Part shown: positions 36,516-45,397 of the stretch, in pieces
Position numbering within the stretch: position 1 is the stretch's first letter
Layout: each line of letters starts with the position of its first letter
Assembly: GCF_012271765.1 (NCBI RefSeq)
Contig: NZ_VRKO01000010.1
Coordinates: forward strand, 1-64,000
From: Erwinia rhapontici
GTDB taxonomy: Bacteria > Pseudomonadota > Gammaproteobacteria > Enterobacterales > Enterobacteriaceae
DNA length: 64,000 nt
Reading direction: 5' to 3'
Notes under the pieces: generated by a model
What the model was told of the DNA's origin: nothing
Databases searched by the model: none
Seen by the model: the letters and a program-made list of their open reading frames with translations, nothing else
Translations under genes and position numbers: made by a program

Positions 36516-37454
36516 ATGACATATCCAACAAGCAAACTGAATGGTCTGGTCGGCTTTGCTAAAGCCGCCAATGTGACAGGTGGCTGGAATGGCTCGGTGG
36601 TGGAAATTAATACGTTGGCGCAGCTTAACCAGTATGTAGGTGACAGCACGGCGCGGGTACTAGTGATCAACAGTAATATCACCGCCTCAAGTCTGACGAA
36701 AGTGAATCTCGGTTCGAATAAAACTATTATTGGTTCATTCCAGAATCGCACCTTAAACAATATCCATTTCCGTGCGACGACCACCTCGCAGAACATTATT
36801 TTCCAGAATCTGATTTTCCAGCATTCAGTGAATATTAAAGCCAATGATGATATCCAGCTTTACCTGAACTACGGCAGTAAATACTGGATCGATCACTGCT
36901 CATTCGTCGGTCACACCTGGTCAGATGGTGACGGCAGCCTGGATAAATTGCTGTATATCGGTGAGAAAGCTGACTACGCAACCATCAGCAACTGCTATTT
37001 CGGTAACCAAAAATACGGGCTGATTCTGGGGCACCCGGCAGATGATAATGATGCAACGTATAACGGTTATCCGCATCTAACCATTTGCCACAGTTACTTC
37101 GATAATATGGAGGTCAGGGCACCGGGACTGATGCGTTATGGCTACTTCCATGTTTACAGTAACTATATCAACAAGTTCCAGCTTGGCTTTACGCTGGCTC
37201 AGAACGCAAAAATTATTTCTGAAAATAACTACTTCGGTGAGGGCAGCGCGAATAAAGGCATGCTGGATGATAAAGGCAACGGCACCTTTACTGATACAGG
37301 CAGCGTGCCTGCCATTACCAACCAGAAGTCGCCGAAGAGTCAGTGGACAGCGGCATCAAACTACGCTTATAGCGCAAAATCGGCGGCGGATGCGAAAACG
37401 TTTGCGGCTGCTAATGCCGGGGCGAAGTCTACGACGCTGGTATTTGGTGGTTAA
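36516..37454 (+). CDS. family 1 pectate lyase-like protein without signal peptide
   Basis: A 312-residue right-handed beta-helix protein of the pectate lyase family 1 (PelC-like) type. It has the conserved WIDHCSFVG at about 124-132, followed by a DGDGSLD calcium-site-like stretch and DYATISNCYFGNQ. The second signature RAPGLMRYGYFHVYSNYI (about 201-218) has Arg before and after Pro, but with one extra residue compared with the usual R-x-P-x-x-R spacing. ATG 36516 has AGAGG at 5 bases. No signal peptide is seen from this start or from the GTG at 36426 or ATG at 36498. Plant-cell-wall degradation is likely if exported, so the route of secretion is an open question. Confidence 0.82.
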   Translation: MTYPTSKLNGLVGFAKAANVTGGWNGSVVEINTLAQLNQYVGDSTARVLVINSNITASSLTKVNLGSNKTIIGSFQNRTLNNIHFRATTTSQNIIFQNLIFQHSVNIKANDDIQLYLNYGSKYWIDHCSFVGHTWSDGDGSLDKLLYIGEKADYATISNCYFGNQKYGLILGHPADDNDATYNGYPHLTICHSYFDNMEVRAPGLMRYGYFHVYSNYINKFQLGFTLAQNAKIISENNYFGEGSANKGMLDDKGNGTFTDTGSVPAITNQKSPKSQWTAASNYAYSAKSAADAKTFAAANAGAKSTTLVFGG

Positions 37455-37533
37455 CGGGAGGTAACGGAAGCCCGCACACGCGCTGAGGTATCCCCACAAA
37501 AATGAATGGCTGATCATTCGGCTTCAGGTCTGA

Positions 37534-37632
37534 GGCCAGTTTGAGCACGCCGGATCGGCAAAAGACGCATCCATGCGGGCCTCGGCACGCGGCGTCCCTG
37601 CCGCGTGACGTCCGGCTTACCTCAAACTGACC
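37534..37632. repeat. 99-bp palindromic element
   Basis: GGCCAGTTTGAG and CTCAAACTGACC bound the element as terminal inverted repeats with one mismatch. An inner perfect hairpin, CACGCGGC-GTCCCT-GCCGCGTG, is at 37586-37607. It looks like a dispersed intergenic palindrome, and the GC-rich core contrasts with the AT-rich flanks. No other copy is in this window. Confidence 0.6.
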
Positions 37633-37893
37633 CCATCCCCGCAGAACGATTGCTCGCTGTGGGTATTACAACCCCCACCACGTGACAGTCTCTGCGGATT
37701 GATTTGAATCAGGATTAAAGAAGGTGGCTGCCAATAATGCAGGTCTTGTTTTTTGGGGATCCCTCAGCGCACACGCGGACTTTATCCTATCGTGGGGCGG
37801 CGGTGTAACCGTCCTGCGTCATCATTCTATTCATATTCAGAGATCTCCCCACATATTCATCCAGATAAAAGCGATAATAATTATAAATGAGAT
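37633..37893. other. intergenic, no gene seen
   Basis: AT-rich sequence between the palindromic element and the convergent small membrane-protein gene. No ORF with a start signal, no repeat and no RNA is recognised. Confidence 0.5.
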
Positions 37894-38181
37894 TTATCTA
37901 ATGAAGAAAAGGAAGCATGCTATTCCTGTCATGATCCCTGTTGCCCATTTCCATTTTCTGGATTTTTCAAAGTAAAAAAAGCTTATCTGGGATATCAAGA
38001 TAAAAAACAGAATAACACCAGAAAGAATCTTTCCATTATTACTGTTGTTAATCAATGATCCTTGATGGATCATTGGGTCCATATCATAGATAACATCATA
38101 TTTATCCACCGTAGATAAATAAATGGCCATCATGCCCAGCAGGTAAAAAAGAATAAATACAAACCTGATAAATTTATTCAT
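37894..38181 (-). CDS. small three-span membrane protein
   Basis: A 95-residue protein not recognised by family. Three hydrophobic segments are at about 5-22, 52-70 and 78-94, separated by a loop with DKYDVIYDMDP and an SNNGK turn. The codon use is strongly AT-rich and unlike the housekeeping genes on either side, which suggests recent acquisition. Shine-Dalgarno support is weak (AGGA 12 bases before ATG). It lies between the lyase and tRNA-Arg, in the segment most likely to be mobile. Confidence 0.5.
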   Translation of the reverse strand: MNKFIRFVFILFYLLGMMAIYLSTVDKYDVIYDMDPMIHQGSLINNSNNGKILSGVILFFILISQISFFYFEKSRKWKWATGIMTGIACFLFFIR

Positions 38182-38318
38182 GTAAATATAATCCTATAGC
38201 CAAACCAGCCTGTTGCGGAGCGCGGATGCAACAAACCACTATGAACGGGTCATTTAGATGGATCTTGAGTTTAAAAGGGTTTTTGCGAACTACTGCGTAG
38301 GGCGACAGGATAGGAAAA

Positions 38319-38393
38319 TGGTGTCCCCTGCAGGAATCGAACCTGCAACTAGCCCTTAGGAGGGGCTCGTTATATCCATTTAACTAAGGGGAC
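38319..38393 (-). tRNA. argW: tRNA-Arg (anticodon CCU)
   Basis: A complete 75-base tRNA on the minus strand with an anticodon loop carrying CCT, acceptor stem GTCCCCT, T arm GGTTCGATTCC and an encoded CCA end. It matches E. coli argW, which also adjoins yfdC and is the insertion site of prophage CPS-53. Here the gene is intact. Its 3' end points to the left, toward the accessory segment at 29-38 kb. No integrase gene or duplicated 3' end is visible in the window. Confidence 0.95.
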
Positions 38394-38463
38394 AGCGGCG
38401 CGCAGTATAGCCTGTTTCGCGCCGCAGATTAACCACTTACCCGCCTGACTGCGCGTTTTACCA

Positions 38464-39384
38464 TCAATCCGGCTGATTTTCTGCCTCTTTCTTCTCTTTG
38501 CGCTTCGCCTCAGCTGCGGCTTTCGCTTTGGCTTTGTTGCTCATGTCGTTACGGATCTGTGCATGGCTGATCAGGGCAAAGATAAAGGTGCCGCCAATGA
38601 TGTTGCCGGCAAGGGTTGGCAGCGCAAACGGCCAGATAAACTGCTGCCACGGCAGGTCGCCGCTGAACACCAGATAGAAGATCTCCACCGATCCCACCAC
38701 GATATGCGCCAGGTCACCCAATGCCACCAGCCACGTCATCAGGATGATCACCCAAATCTTAGCGGCGCCCGCAGACGGGAACATCCATACCATGGTGGCA
38801 ATGATCCAGCCGGAAACCACCGCGTTGGCAAACATCTCCATCGGGCTGTTCTCCATCACTTTCTGGCTGATGCTGACAAACGCCCCGCGTACGGCGTCGT
38901 CGAAAATGGGCAGGTGGTTAAAGGCCAGCGCGGCCAGCGCAGTGCCAATCAGGTTACCGCCCAGCACTAACCCCCACAGACGCATCAGCAACAGAAAATT
39001 CCCGCCGTTCGGTTTATGCATCACGGGCAGCACGGCAGTGACGGTGTTCTCGGTAAACAGCTGCTGCCGCGCCATAATCACGATAATAAAGCCGAAGGTG
39101 TAGCCGAGGTTCTCCAGCAGAAACCCGCCGGGAACATCCTGCAGATTGACGTGGAAGATGCCTTTTGCCATTAGTGAGGCCCCCATCGACAGCCCGGCCG
39201 CTATAGCAGAAAACAGCAGGGCGAGGGCATCACGCTCCAGCTCTTTCTCCCCCTCCTGGCGGATCTGCTCGTGTACGGCGGCAGCCTGCGAGGGCAGGGC
39301 TTCTTCATCCACCTCAATCTCTTTGCCCTGTTCGCTTTCCTCACTCTCAACCTGATTATCATTATCGTTTTGTGTGTTTTTCAT
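38464..39384 (-). CDS. yfdC: FNT-family inner-membrane protein YfdC
   Basis: A 306-residue protein matching E. coli YfdC (310). It has a strongly charged N-terminal tail of about 50 residues (ESEESEQGKEIEVDEEALPS), six membrane segments, and a C-terminal Lys/Ala/Glu-rich tail. The FNT core shows ARQQLFTENTVTAVLP and GWIIATMVW, with differences from formate channels. The surfactant or anion function suggested in the literature is not settled. The gene lies beside tRNA-Arg(CCU) as in E. coli. It is the second FNT protein in this window, not a recent duplicate of the first. Confidence 0.93.
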   Translation of the reverse strand: MKNTQNDNDNQVESEESEQGKEIEVDEEALPSQAAAVHEQIRQEGEKELERDALALLFSAIAAGLSMGASLMAKGIFHVNLQDVPGGFLLENLGYTFGFIIVIMARQQLFTENTVTAVLPVMHKPNGGNFLLLMRLWGLVLGGNLIGTALAALAFNHLPIFDDAVRGAFVSISQKVMENSPMEMFANAVVSGWIIATMVWMFPSAGAAKIWVIILMTWLVALGDLAHIVVGSVEIFYLVFSGDLPWQQFIWPFALPTLAGNIIGGTFIFALISHAQIRNDMSNKAKAKAAAEAKRKEKKEAENQPD

Positions 39385-39629
39385 CTTTCCCCCAGAGAAT
39401 AGCGTTCCCTCTTAAGCGTAGCGGGTATTATCCGACGCGATGAAATGTAACCTGCATTAATAAGAAGAGTAACAAAGCTTTAACCCAGGCGTGAAACCGT
39501 GCAAAAAAGCGCCATAGCCCGGTTTTTCAGGGGGGGAAGACGTGCCTTATGCCGCCTGGTCAGCGTAGGCAGACACACAGTTTGTGGTACTATCCTGCAT
39601 CAAATTTAACAATGTGCGATTTTCCTCCC

Positions 39630-40244
39630 ATGCTGGCAGCCCAAAATCTGACATGTGTTCGCGATGAGCGGACGCTGTTTAGCGATCTCAGTTTTACCGT
39701 GAAGGCCGGCGATATTGTGCAGGTGGAAGGGGAAAATGGTGCAGGAAAAACCTCGTTGCTGCGTATTCTGGCCGGGCTCAACCGGGCAGAGCAGGGCGAC
39801 GTGCTCTGGCAGCAGCGCAGCATTCAGCAGGAGCGTGAAAACTATCACGCCAGCCTGCTTTACCTCGGCCATCTGCCGGGGATCAAAGCGGTATTAACCC
39901 CATTTGAAAATCTCAGCTTCTGGCACGCGGAGCGTTCGCCGGAGGAACTCTGGCAGGCGCTGGAGCAGGTTGACCTTACCGGCTATGAAGACGTTGCGGT
40001 GTCCCAGCTCTCCGCCGGGCAGCAGCGGCGCGTGGCGCTGGCGCGTCTGTGGCTGTCAGCGGCACCGCTGTGGATACTGGATGAACCCCTGACCGCCATT
40101 GATAAATCGGGTGTGGACCAGCTGATAGCCAGGCTGGTGCTTCATGCCGATCGGGGCGGGGCGGTGATCCTCACCACGCACCAGGAACTGCCTGCGACCG
40201 TGCGTCATCTCAGCCGCATTCGGCTGACGGATGGGATGGCCTGA
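39630..40244 (+). CDS. ccmA: heme exporter ATP-binding protein CcmA
   Basis: ATPase of the CcmABCD complex that releases heme-loaded CcmE during cytochrome c maturation. A 204-residue ABC domain with Walker [10 protein letters not shown] at about 37-45, signature [15 protein letters not shown] near 129-143, and Walker B LWILDEP near 151. I chose ATG 39630, which aligns with the E. coli start (MLEARELL). ATG 39612 is 18 bases earlier. Neither has a clear Shine-Dalgarno sequence, and a TACTAT -10-like element at 39588 would place transcription close to the start, so leaderless translation is possible. First gene of a nine-gene operon. Confidence 0.93.
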   Translation: MLAAQNLTCVRDERTLFSDLSFTVKAGDIVQVEGENGAGKTSLLRILAGLNRAEQGDVLWQQRSIQQERENYHASLLYLGHLPGIKAVLTPFENLSFWHAERSPEELWQALEQVDLTGYEDVAVSQLSAGQQRRVALARLWLSAAPLWILDEPLTAIDKSGVDQLIARLVLHADRGGAVILTTHQELPATVRHLSRIRLTDGMA

Positions 40245-40903
40245 TGTTCTGGCGCGTATTGCAGCGTGAACTGCGCATCGCTTTTCGTAGCGGGTCAGAA
40301 ATTATCAACCCGCTGTGGTTCTTTCTGATTGTTGTCACGCTGTTTCCCTTAGGCATCGGGCCGGAGCCGCAGCTGCTGGCGCGCATTGCACCTGGCATTG
40401 TCTGGGTCGCGGCGCTGCTCTCCTCGCTGCTGGCACTGGAGCGGCTGTTCCGTGATGATTTTCTCGATGGTTCGCTTGAGCAGCTTCTGCTGTTGCCCAC
40501 GCCGCTGCCGTTGACGGTGCTGGGCAAAGTGGCCGCACACTGGATCGTTACCGGGCTGCCGCTGCTGCTGCTGTCACCGCTGGTCGCCTTGTTGCTGTCG
40601 CTGGATTTTGCCAGCTGGCGCGCGGTGGCGCTGACTTTGCTGCTGGGCACGCCGACGCTCAGTTTCCTCGGCGCGATTGGTGTCGGGCTGACGGTGGGGC
40701 TGCGTCGTGGGGGCGTATTACTGAGTTTACTGGTGTTGCCGCTGGCGGTGCCGGTACTGATTTTTGCCAGTGCAGCCATCGATGCTGCGGGCCAGGGGCT
40801 GCCGATTGACGGCTATCTGGCCATTCTGGGTGCCCTGCTGGCAGGGAGTGCCACGCTGGCACCTTTTGCCACGGCGGCTGCATTACGGGTGAGCGTTCAC
40901 TAA
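40244..40903 (+). CDS. ccmB: heme exporter membrane protein CcmB
   Basis: A 219-residue membrane subunit of the CcmAB transporter with six predicted membrane segments. It begins [20 protein letters not shown] and contains the conserved LERLFRDDFLDGSLEQLLL loop (about 66-84), which contacts CcmA, and AIGVGLTVGLRRGGVLL. Its start codon overlaps the ccmA stop by one base, so translation is coupled. The 80-base gap to ccmC is the largest inside the operon. Confidence 0.96.
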   Translation: MFWRVLQRELRIAFRSGSEIINPLWFFLIVVTLFPLGIGPEPQLLARIAPGIVWVAALLSSLLALERLFRDDFLDGSLEQLLLLPTPLPLTVLGKVAAHWIVTGLPLLLLSPLVALLLSLDFASWRAVALTLLLGTPTLSFLGAIGVGLTVGLRRGGVLLSLLVLPLAVPVLIFASAAIDAAGQGLPIDGYLAILGALLAGSATLAPFATAAALRVSVH

Positions 40904-40983
40904 CCGGCGAAAAGACCGGGAGTACGCCGTTTTAGCGCGAACTTACGCCAGACGAATGATCTTTAATTGTGAGCAAAAACATC

Positions 40984-41727
40984 ATGTGGAAATGGATACA
41001 TCAACTGGGCAAGCCCGATCGGTTGTACCGATTATGCGGACGCCTGGTGCCGTGGTTTGCGATCCCGGGCGTGGCTGCGCTGCTGCTGGGCTGGGCGTGG
41101 GGGTTCGGTTATGCTCCGCCAGCATCTGAGCAGGGTGACGGTTTCCGCATCATCTATATCCACGTACCGATGGCCATGTGGTCGATGGGCATCTATGCCG
41201 CGATGGCGTGCGCCGCCTTTATCGGGCTGGTGTGGCAGTGGAAAACAGCTGACCTTGCCATGATGGCCATGGCCCCAATCGGTGCGGTGTTTACCTTTAT
41301 TACGCTGGTTACCGGCTCCGCCTGGGGCCGACCGATGTGGGGCACCTGGTGGATGTGGGATGCTCGTCTGACGTCCGAACTGGTGCTTTTGTTCCTTTAT
41401 ATGGGCGCCATTGCGCTGTATCACGCCTATGATGACCGCCGCATGGCCGGGCGCGCCGCGGGGATTGTGATCCTCGTTGGTGTGATTAACCTGCCGATTA
41501 TTCATTACTCCGTAAAGTGGTGGAATACCCTGCATCAGGGCTCGTCCGGGGTACTGTTACAGGCCGTTGACCCGACTATGCGGGCACCGCTGTACTGGTC
41601 AATCCTGGGCGTGTGGCTGGTGTTTATTACCCTGACGCTGATGCGCCTGCGTAACCTGCTGCTGCATACCGAGCGCCATCGCCCGTGGGTCGCGGAGCTG
41701 GCCGTCAAGGGAGGGCATCACCGATGA
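40984..41727 (+). CDS. ccmC: heme handling protein CcmC
   Basis: Loads heme onto CcmE on the periplasmic side of the inner membrane. It gives 247 residues from ATG 40984, which aligns with the E. coli start (MWKTLHQL). A GTG at 40969 in the same frame would add five residues. The tryptophan-rich heme-binding motif WGRPMWGTWWMWDARLTSEL is at about residues 114-133, flanked by conserved His residues in YIHVP and INLPIIHYSV. Six membrane segments are predicted. The stop overlaps ccmD by ATGA. Confidence 0.95.
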   Translation: MWKWIHQLGKPDRLYRLCGRLVPWFAIPGVAALLLGWAWGFGYAPPASEQGDGFRIIYIHVPMAMWSMGIYAAMACAAFIGLVWQWKTADLAMMAMAPIGAVFTFITLVTGSAWGRPMWGTWWMWDARLTSELVLLFLYMGAIALYHAYDDRRMAGRAAGIVILVGVINLPIIHYSVKWWNTLHQGSSGVLLQAVDPTMRAPLYWSILGVWLVFITLTLMRLRNLLLHTERHRPWVAELAVKGGHHR

Positions 41728-41954
41728 CACCTGCTTTCTCTTCCTGGCATGATTTCTTTGCCATGGGCCGTTACGGCTTCTATGTCTGGCTGGCCGTGAG
41801 CTGCACCCTGATCCCGCTGGTTACGCTGTTGATACATACGCTGTGGCAACGCCGCCGTCTGCTGGCTGACATCCGTCAGCGCCATGCCCGTGAGCAGCGT
41901 ATTCGCGCAGCAAAAATGAAAAAAGCCGCCACCGCGGCAGGAGAACGATCGTGA
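41724..41954 (+). CDS. ccmD: heme exporter accessory protein CcmD
   Basis: A 76-residue small membrane protein that holds CcmABC and holo-CcmE together. It has the typical start [20 protein letters not shown], one membrane segment at about 17-38, and a basic cytoplasmic tail ([20 protein letters not shown]). ATG 41724 overlaps the ccmC stop (ATGA), and the stop overlaps the GTG start of ccmE. Confidence 0.94.
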   Translation: MTPAFSSWHDFFAMGRYGFYVWLAVSCTLIPLVTLLIHTLWQRRRLLADIRQRHAREQRIRAAKMKKAATAAGERS

Positions 41955-42433
41955 ATCCCCGTCGTAAAAGTCGCCTGATTCTGGTGATGTTGATATTAAT
42001 CGGGCTGGGGCTGGCAACGGCGCTGGTGATGTACGCGCTGCGTTCCAATATTGACCTGTTTTACACGCCTGGCGAAGTGATCAACGGCAAAGGCGCTCAG
42101 CAGATTAAGCCGGAGCCGGGCCAGCGTCTGCGCGTGGGCGGCATGGTGATGCCGGGCAGCGTTAAACGCGATCCGAACACCTTGCAGGTCTCGTTTAAAC
42201 TCTACGATGCGGTGGGCGTGATTAGCGTCAGCTATGAGGGCATTCTGCCGGATCTGTTCCGCGAAGGGCAGGGCGTGGTGGCGCAGGGCGTATTGCAGGA
42301 CGGCACCCACGTACAGGCCAAAGAAGTGCTGGCCAAACATGATGAAAAATACACGCCACCCGAAATTGAAGATGCGATGAAGAAAAATCACCGTTCCCCG
42401 GCGGCAATCAGCGCGAGCGGAGGCCAGTCATGA
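41951..42433 (+). CDS. ccmE: periplasmic heme chaperone CcmE
   Basis: Carries heme by a covalent bond to a histidine and passes it to the CcmF/H ligation complex. The 160 residues have an N-terminal anchor (about 9-29) and the beta-barrel domain with [12 protein letters not shown]. The heme-binding His is in the [12 protein letters not shown] motif near residue 130, and the Tyr of the same motif is present. The start is GTG, overlapping ccmD. The C-terminal tail is short and hydrophilic. Confidence 0.96.
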   Translation: MNPRRKSRLILVMLILIGLGLATALVMYALRSNIDLFYTPGEVINGKGAQQIKPEPGQRLRVGGMVMPGSVKRDPNTLQVSFKLYDAVGVISVSYEGILPDLFREGQGVVAQGVLQDGTHVQAKEVLAKHDEKYTPPEIEDAMKKNHRSPAAISASGGQS

Positions 42434-44385
42434 TGCCTGAAATCGGCAGTTTCCTGCTGTGCCTGGCGCTGGCGTTTTCGCTGCTGCTGAGTGTTTATCC
42501 GTTATGGGGGGCCGCGCGTCAGGATGCTCGTCTGATGGGGCTGGCGCGTCCGCTGACTTACGGGCTGTTTACCTGCATTGCCGGGGCCTTCTTGATCCTC
42601 GTTCATGCCTTTGTGGTGAACGATTTCAGCGTGGCTTACGTGGCGACCAACTCCAATACCTTATTGCCGGTTTACTACCGCATTGCCGCCACCTGGGGGG
42701 CGCACGAAGGCTCGCTGCTGCTGTGGGTGCTGTTGCTCAGCGGCTGGACGCTGGCGGTGGCGCTGCTCAGTCGCGCCATGCCGGCGGATGCCATTGCCCG
42801 GGTGCTGGCGGTAATGGGGATGATCAACCTCGGTTTCCTGCTGTTTATCACCCTGACCTCGAACCCGTTTACCCGCACACTGCCGGACTTTCCGATAGAG
42901 GGTAGCGATCTTAACCCTATGTTGCAGGATATCGGGCTGATCTTCCATCCGCCACTGCTGTATATGGGCTATGTCGGTTTCTCCGTCGCTTTCGCGTTTG
43001 CCATTGCCTCGCTGATGGCCGGGCGGCTGGATACCGCCTGGGCGCGCTGGTCGCGGCCCTGGACTACGGCGGCCTGGGTGTTTCTCACCATCGGGATTGT
43101 GCTTGGCTCGGCCTGGGCTTATTACGAGCTGGGCTGGGGCGGCTGGTGGTTCTGGGACCCGGTCGAAAATGCCTCCTTTATGCCGTGGCTGGCCGGGACC
43201 GCGCTGATCCACTCACTGGCCGTGACGGAAAAACGTGGCACCTTTAAAGCCTGGACGGTGCTGCTGGCAATCACCGCCTTCTCCCTCAGTCTGCTGGGCA
43301 CCTTCCTGGTGCGCTCCGGGGTGCTGGTATCGCTCCACTCGTTTGCCTCCGATCCGGCGCGCGGCATGTTTATCCTCGCGTTCCTGATTATCGTCATTGG
43401 CGGTTCGCTGCTGCTGTATGCCATCAAAGGCGGTAAGGTACGCAGCCGGGTGCAGAATGAGGCCTGGTCGCGCGAATCCTTCCTGCTGGGGAACAATGTG
43501 CTGCTGATTGCCGCGATGCTGGTGGTGCTGCTGGGTACGCTGCTGCCGCTGATACATAAACAGCTCGGGCTGGGCACCATCTCCATCGGTGAACCTTTCT
43601 TTAATACGCTGTTTACCTGGCTGATGGCTCCGCTGGCGTTGCTGATGGGCATCGGCCCGCTGGTGCGCTGGCGTCGTGATGAGCCACAGAAACTGTGGAA
43701 GCGTCTGGGGCTGGCGCTGGTCGTCACGCTGCTGCTGTCGATTGTTCTGCCGTGGCTGATGCACGATCGCATTGAGGCGATGACGGTGGTCGGCCTGCTG
43801 ATGGCGGTGTGGGTGATTATCCTGACGCTGATGGAACTGCATGAGCGCGCCACGCATCGCCATGATTTCTTCGCTGGCCTGCGTCATCTGTCGCGCAGTC
43901 ACTGGGGCATGGTGCTCGGCCATCTGGGTGTTGCCGTGACGGTGATCGGCATCGCCTTCAGCCAGAACTACAGCGTGGAACGTGATGTGCGGATGAAAGA
44001 GGGCGATAGCGTGAGCGTTGCCGGGTATCAGTTCACACTGCGCGGTGTGGTGCGTCTGGTCGGGCCGAACTATTCCGGTAGCACAGGTGTGATTGACGTC
44101 ACCCGCAACGGGAAACATGAAGCGACCTTGCAGGCGGAAAAACGTTTTTACAGTGCGGCACGCACCATGATGACCGAAGCGGCCATCGACGGCGGCTTCA
44201 CGCGCGATCTCTATGCGGCGCTGGGCGAAGAGCTGGAGGGTAAATCCTGGGCTGTACGCCTCTATTACAAACCTTTTGTCCGCTGGATCTGGTTTGGTGG
44301 TGTCTTTATGGCGCTCGGTGGGGTGCTGTGCCTGCTGGACCCGCGCTACCGTTCGCGTCGTAAAGCACAAAAGGAGCTGGCATGA
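42430..44385 (+). CDS. ccmF: heme lyase subunit CcmF
   Basis: Large membrane component of the cytochrome c heme ligation complex, 651 residues (E. coli 647). About 15 membrane segments are expected. The tryptophan-rich WWD domain [19 protein letters not shown] is near residues 233-251, and conserved His residues occur in AHEGSLL and [15 protein letters not shown]. Starts with two consecutive ATG codons overlapping the ccmE stop. The long reading frame on the other strand inside this gene is a codon-bias shadow. Confidence 0.97.
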   Translation: MMPEIGSFLLCLALAFSLLLSVYPLWGAARQDARLMGLARPLTYGLFTCIAGAFLILVHAFVVNDFSVAYVATNSNTLLPVYYRIAATWGAHEGSLLLWVLLLSGWTLAVALLSRAMPADAIARVLAVMGMINLGFLLFITLTSNPFTRTLPDFPIEGSDLNPMLQDIGLIFHPPLLYMGYVGFSVAFAFAIASLMAGRLDTAWARWSRPWTTAAWVFLTIGIVLGSAWAYYELGWGGWWFWDPVENASFMPWLAGTALIHSLAVTEKRGTFKAWTVLLAITAFSLSLLGTFLVRSGVLVSLHSFASDPARGMFILAFLIIVIGGSLLLYAIKGGKVRSRVQNEAWSRESFLLGNNVLLIAAMLVVLLGTLLPLIHKQLGLGTISIGEPFFNTLFTWLMAPLALLMGIGPLVRWRRDEPQKLWKRLGLALVVTLLLSIVLPWLMHDRIEAMTVVGLLMAVWVIILTLMELHERATHRHDFFAGLRHLSRSHWGMVLGHLGVAVTVIGIAFSQNYSVERDVRMKEGDSVSVAGYQFTLRGVVRLVGPNYSGSTGVIDVTRNGKHEATLQAEKRFYSAARTMMTEAAIDGGFTRDLYAALGEELEGKSWAVRLYYKPFVRWIWFGGVFMALGGVLCLLDPRYRSRRKAQKELA

Positions 44386-44939
44386 ACAAGAAAATTCTTT
44401 ATCTCCCTCTGGTGCTGTTTTTGCTGCTGGCGGCGGCGCTGCTGTGGCAGTTGAGCCGAAACGCCAACGGCGATGACCCGACGCGGCTGGAATCGGCGAT
44501 GGTCGGTAAGCCGGTCCCGGTCTTCAAACTGGAGTCACTGGACCAGCCGGGTAAAACCTTCGATCAGTCGGTGCTGAATGACGGCAAGCCGATCCTGCTG
44601 AATGTCTGGGCCACCTGGTGCCCGACCTGCCGGGCGGAACATCAGTATCTGAATACGCTGGCTGCAAAAGGCGTTCGCGTTGTGGGGATGAACTATAAAG
44701 ACGATCGTCAGAAAGCGATCACCTGGCTTAATACGCTCGGCAACCCTTATGCCCTGAGCCTGTACGACGGTGACGGAATGCTCGGGCTGGATCTGGGTGT
44801 GTACGGTGCGCCGGAGACGTTTCTGATCGATGGCCACGGTATTATCCGCTATCGCCACGCCGGTGATATGAACGACCGCGTATGGAACGAGGAAGTGAAA
44901 CCCCTGTGGGAAAAATACAGCCAGGAGGCCGGATCGTGA
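44382..44939 (+). CDS. ccmG: thiol:disulfide oxidoreductase CcmG (DsbE)
   Basis: A 185-residue periplasmic thioredoxin-fold protein with an N-terminal anchor (about 5-22). The active site WCPTC lies in NVWATWCPTCRAEHQYL, near residue 80. It reduces the apocytochrome CXXCH cysteines before heme attachment, drawing electrons from DsbD. The conserved GAPETFLID cis-Pro segment is present. The start overlaps the ccmF stop and the end overlaps ccmH. Confidence 0.97.
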   Translation: MNKKILYLPLVLFLLLAAALLWQLSRNANGDDPTRLESAMVGKPVPVFKLESLDQPGKTFDQSVLNDGKPILLNVWATWCPTCRAEHQYLNTLAAKGVRVVGMNYKDDRQKAITWLNTLGNPYALSLYDGDGMLGLDLGVYGAPETFLIDGHGIIRYRHAGDMNDRVWNEEVKPLWEKYSQEAGS

Positions 44940-45397
44940 AAGCTTATCTGATGCTGCTGGCGCTGGTGCTGTTCAGCGCGGGTGTGCAGGCTGACAACAT
45001 CGACACCTACTCTTTTGCCACCGTGGATCAGGAGCAGCAATATCGCCAGCTTACGGCCTCGCTGCGCTGCCCGAAGTGCCAGAACAACAGTATTGCCGAC
45101 TCCAATGCCATGATTGCCGGTGATATGCGGCTGAAGGTTTACCAGCTGTTGCAGGCAGGGCAAACGCCGGAGCAGGTGAAAGCGTATATGGTGGCGCGCT
45201 ACGGCAATTTTGTTTCTTATCAACCGCCGGTGACGCCGTCGACGCTGATCCTCTGGGCGGGTCCGGCGCTGTTTGTGATTATCGGCACGCTGGTGATTAT
45301 TCTGCGCAGCCGCAGGCGTGCTGAGCACGTCGCGCTGGATGCGGAACAGCAGCAGCGGCTTGATACCCTGTTAAACCATGACGAGAAGCAGCCATGA
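44936..45397 (+). CDS. ccmH: cytochrome c maturation protein CcmH (short form)
   Basis: A 153-residue CcmH with signal peptide (LMLLALVLFSAGVQA), the LRCPKCQNNSI redox motif near residue 45, and one C-terminal membrane segment. It interacts with apocytochrome and CcmF. In E. coli CcmH is a 350-residue fusion with a CcmI-like C-terminal half. Here the two halves are separate genes with a 4-base overlap, as in many other proteobacteria. The start is GTG at 44936, overlapping the ccmG stop; the frame is open further upstream but the signal peptide starts here. Confidence 0.93.
   Translation: MKAYLMLLALVLFSAGVQADNIDTYSFATVDQEQQYRQLTASLRCPKCQNNSIADSNAMIAGDMRLKVYQLLQAGQTPEQVKAYMVARYGNFVSYQPPVTPSTLILWAGPALFVIIGTLVIILRSRRRAEHVALDAEQQQRLDTLLNHDEKQP

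Noticed and set aside
38182..38460. Prophage or integrase at tRNA-Arg(CCU)
   Set aside because: No integrase, phage gene or duplicated tRNA end was found in the flanking sequence; only the location suggests integration.
43213..44370. 385-codon frame antisense to ccmF
   Set aside because: The product is a His/Gln/Arg-rich low-complexity sequence of the kind produced by reverse reading of a membrane protein; ccmF is certain.
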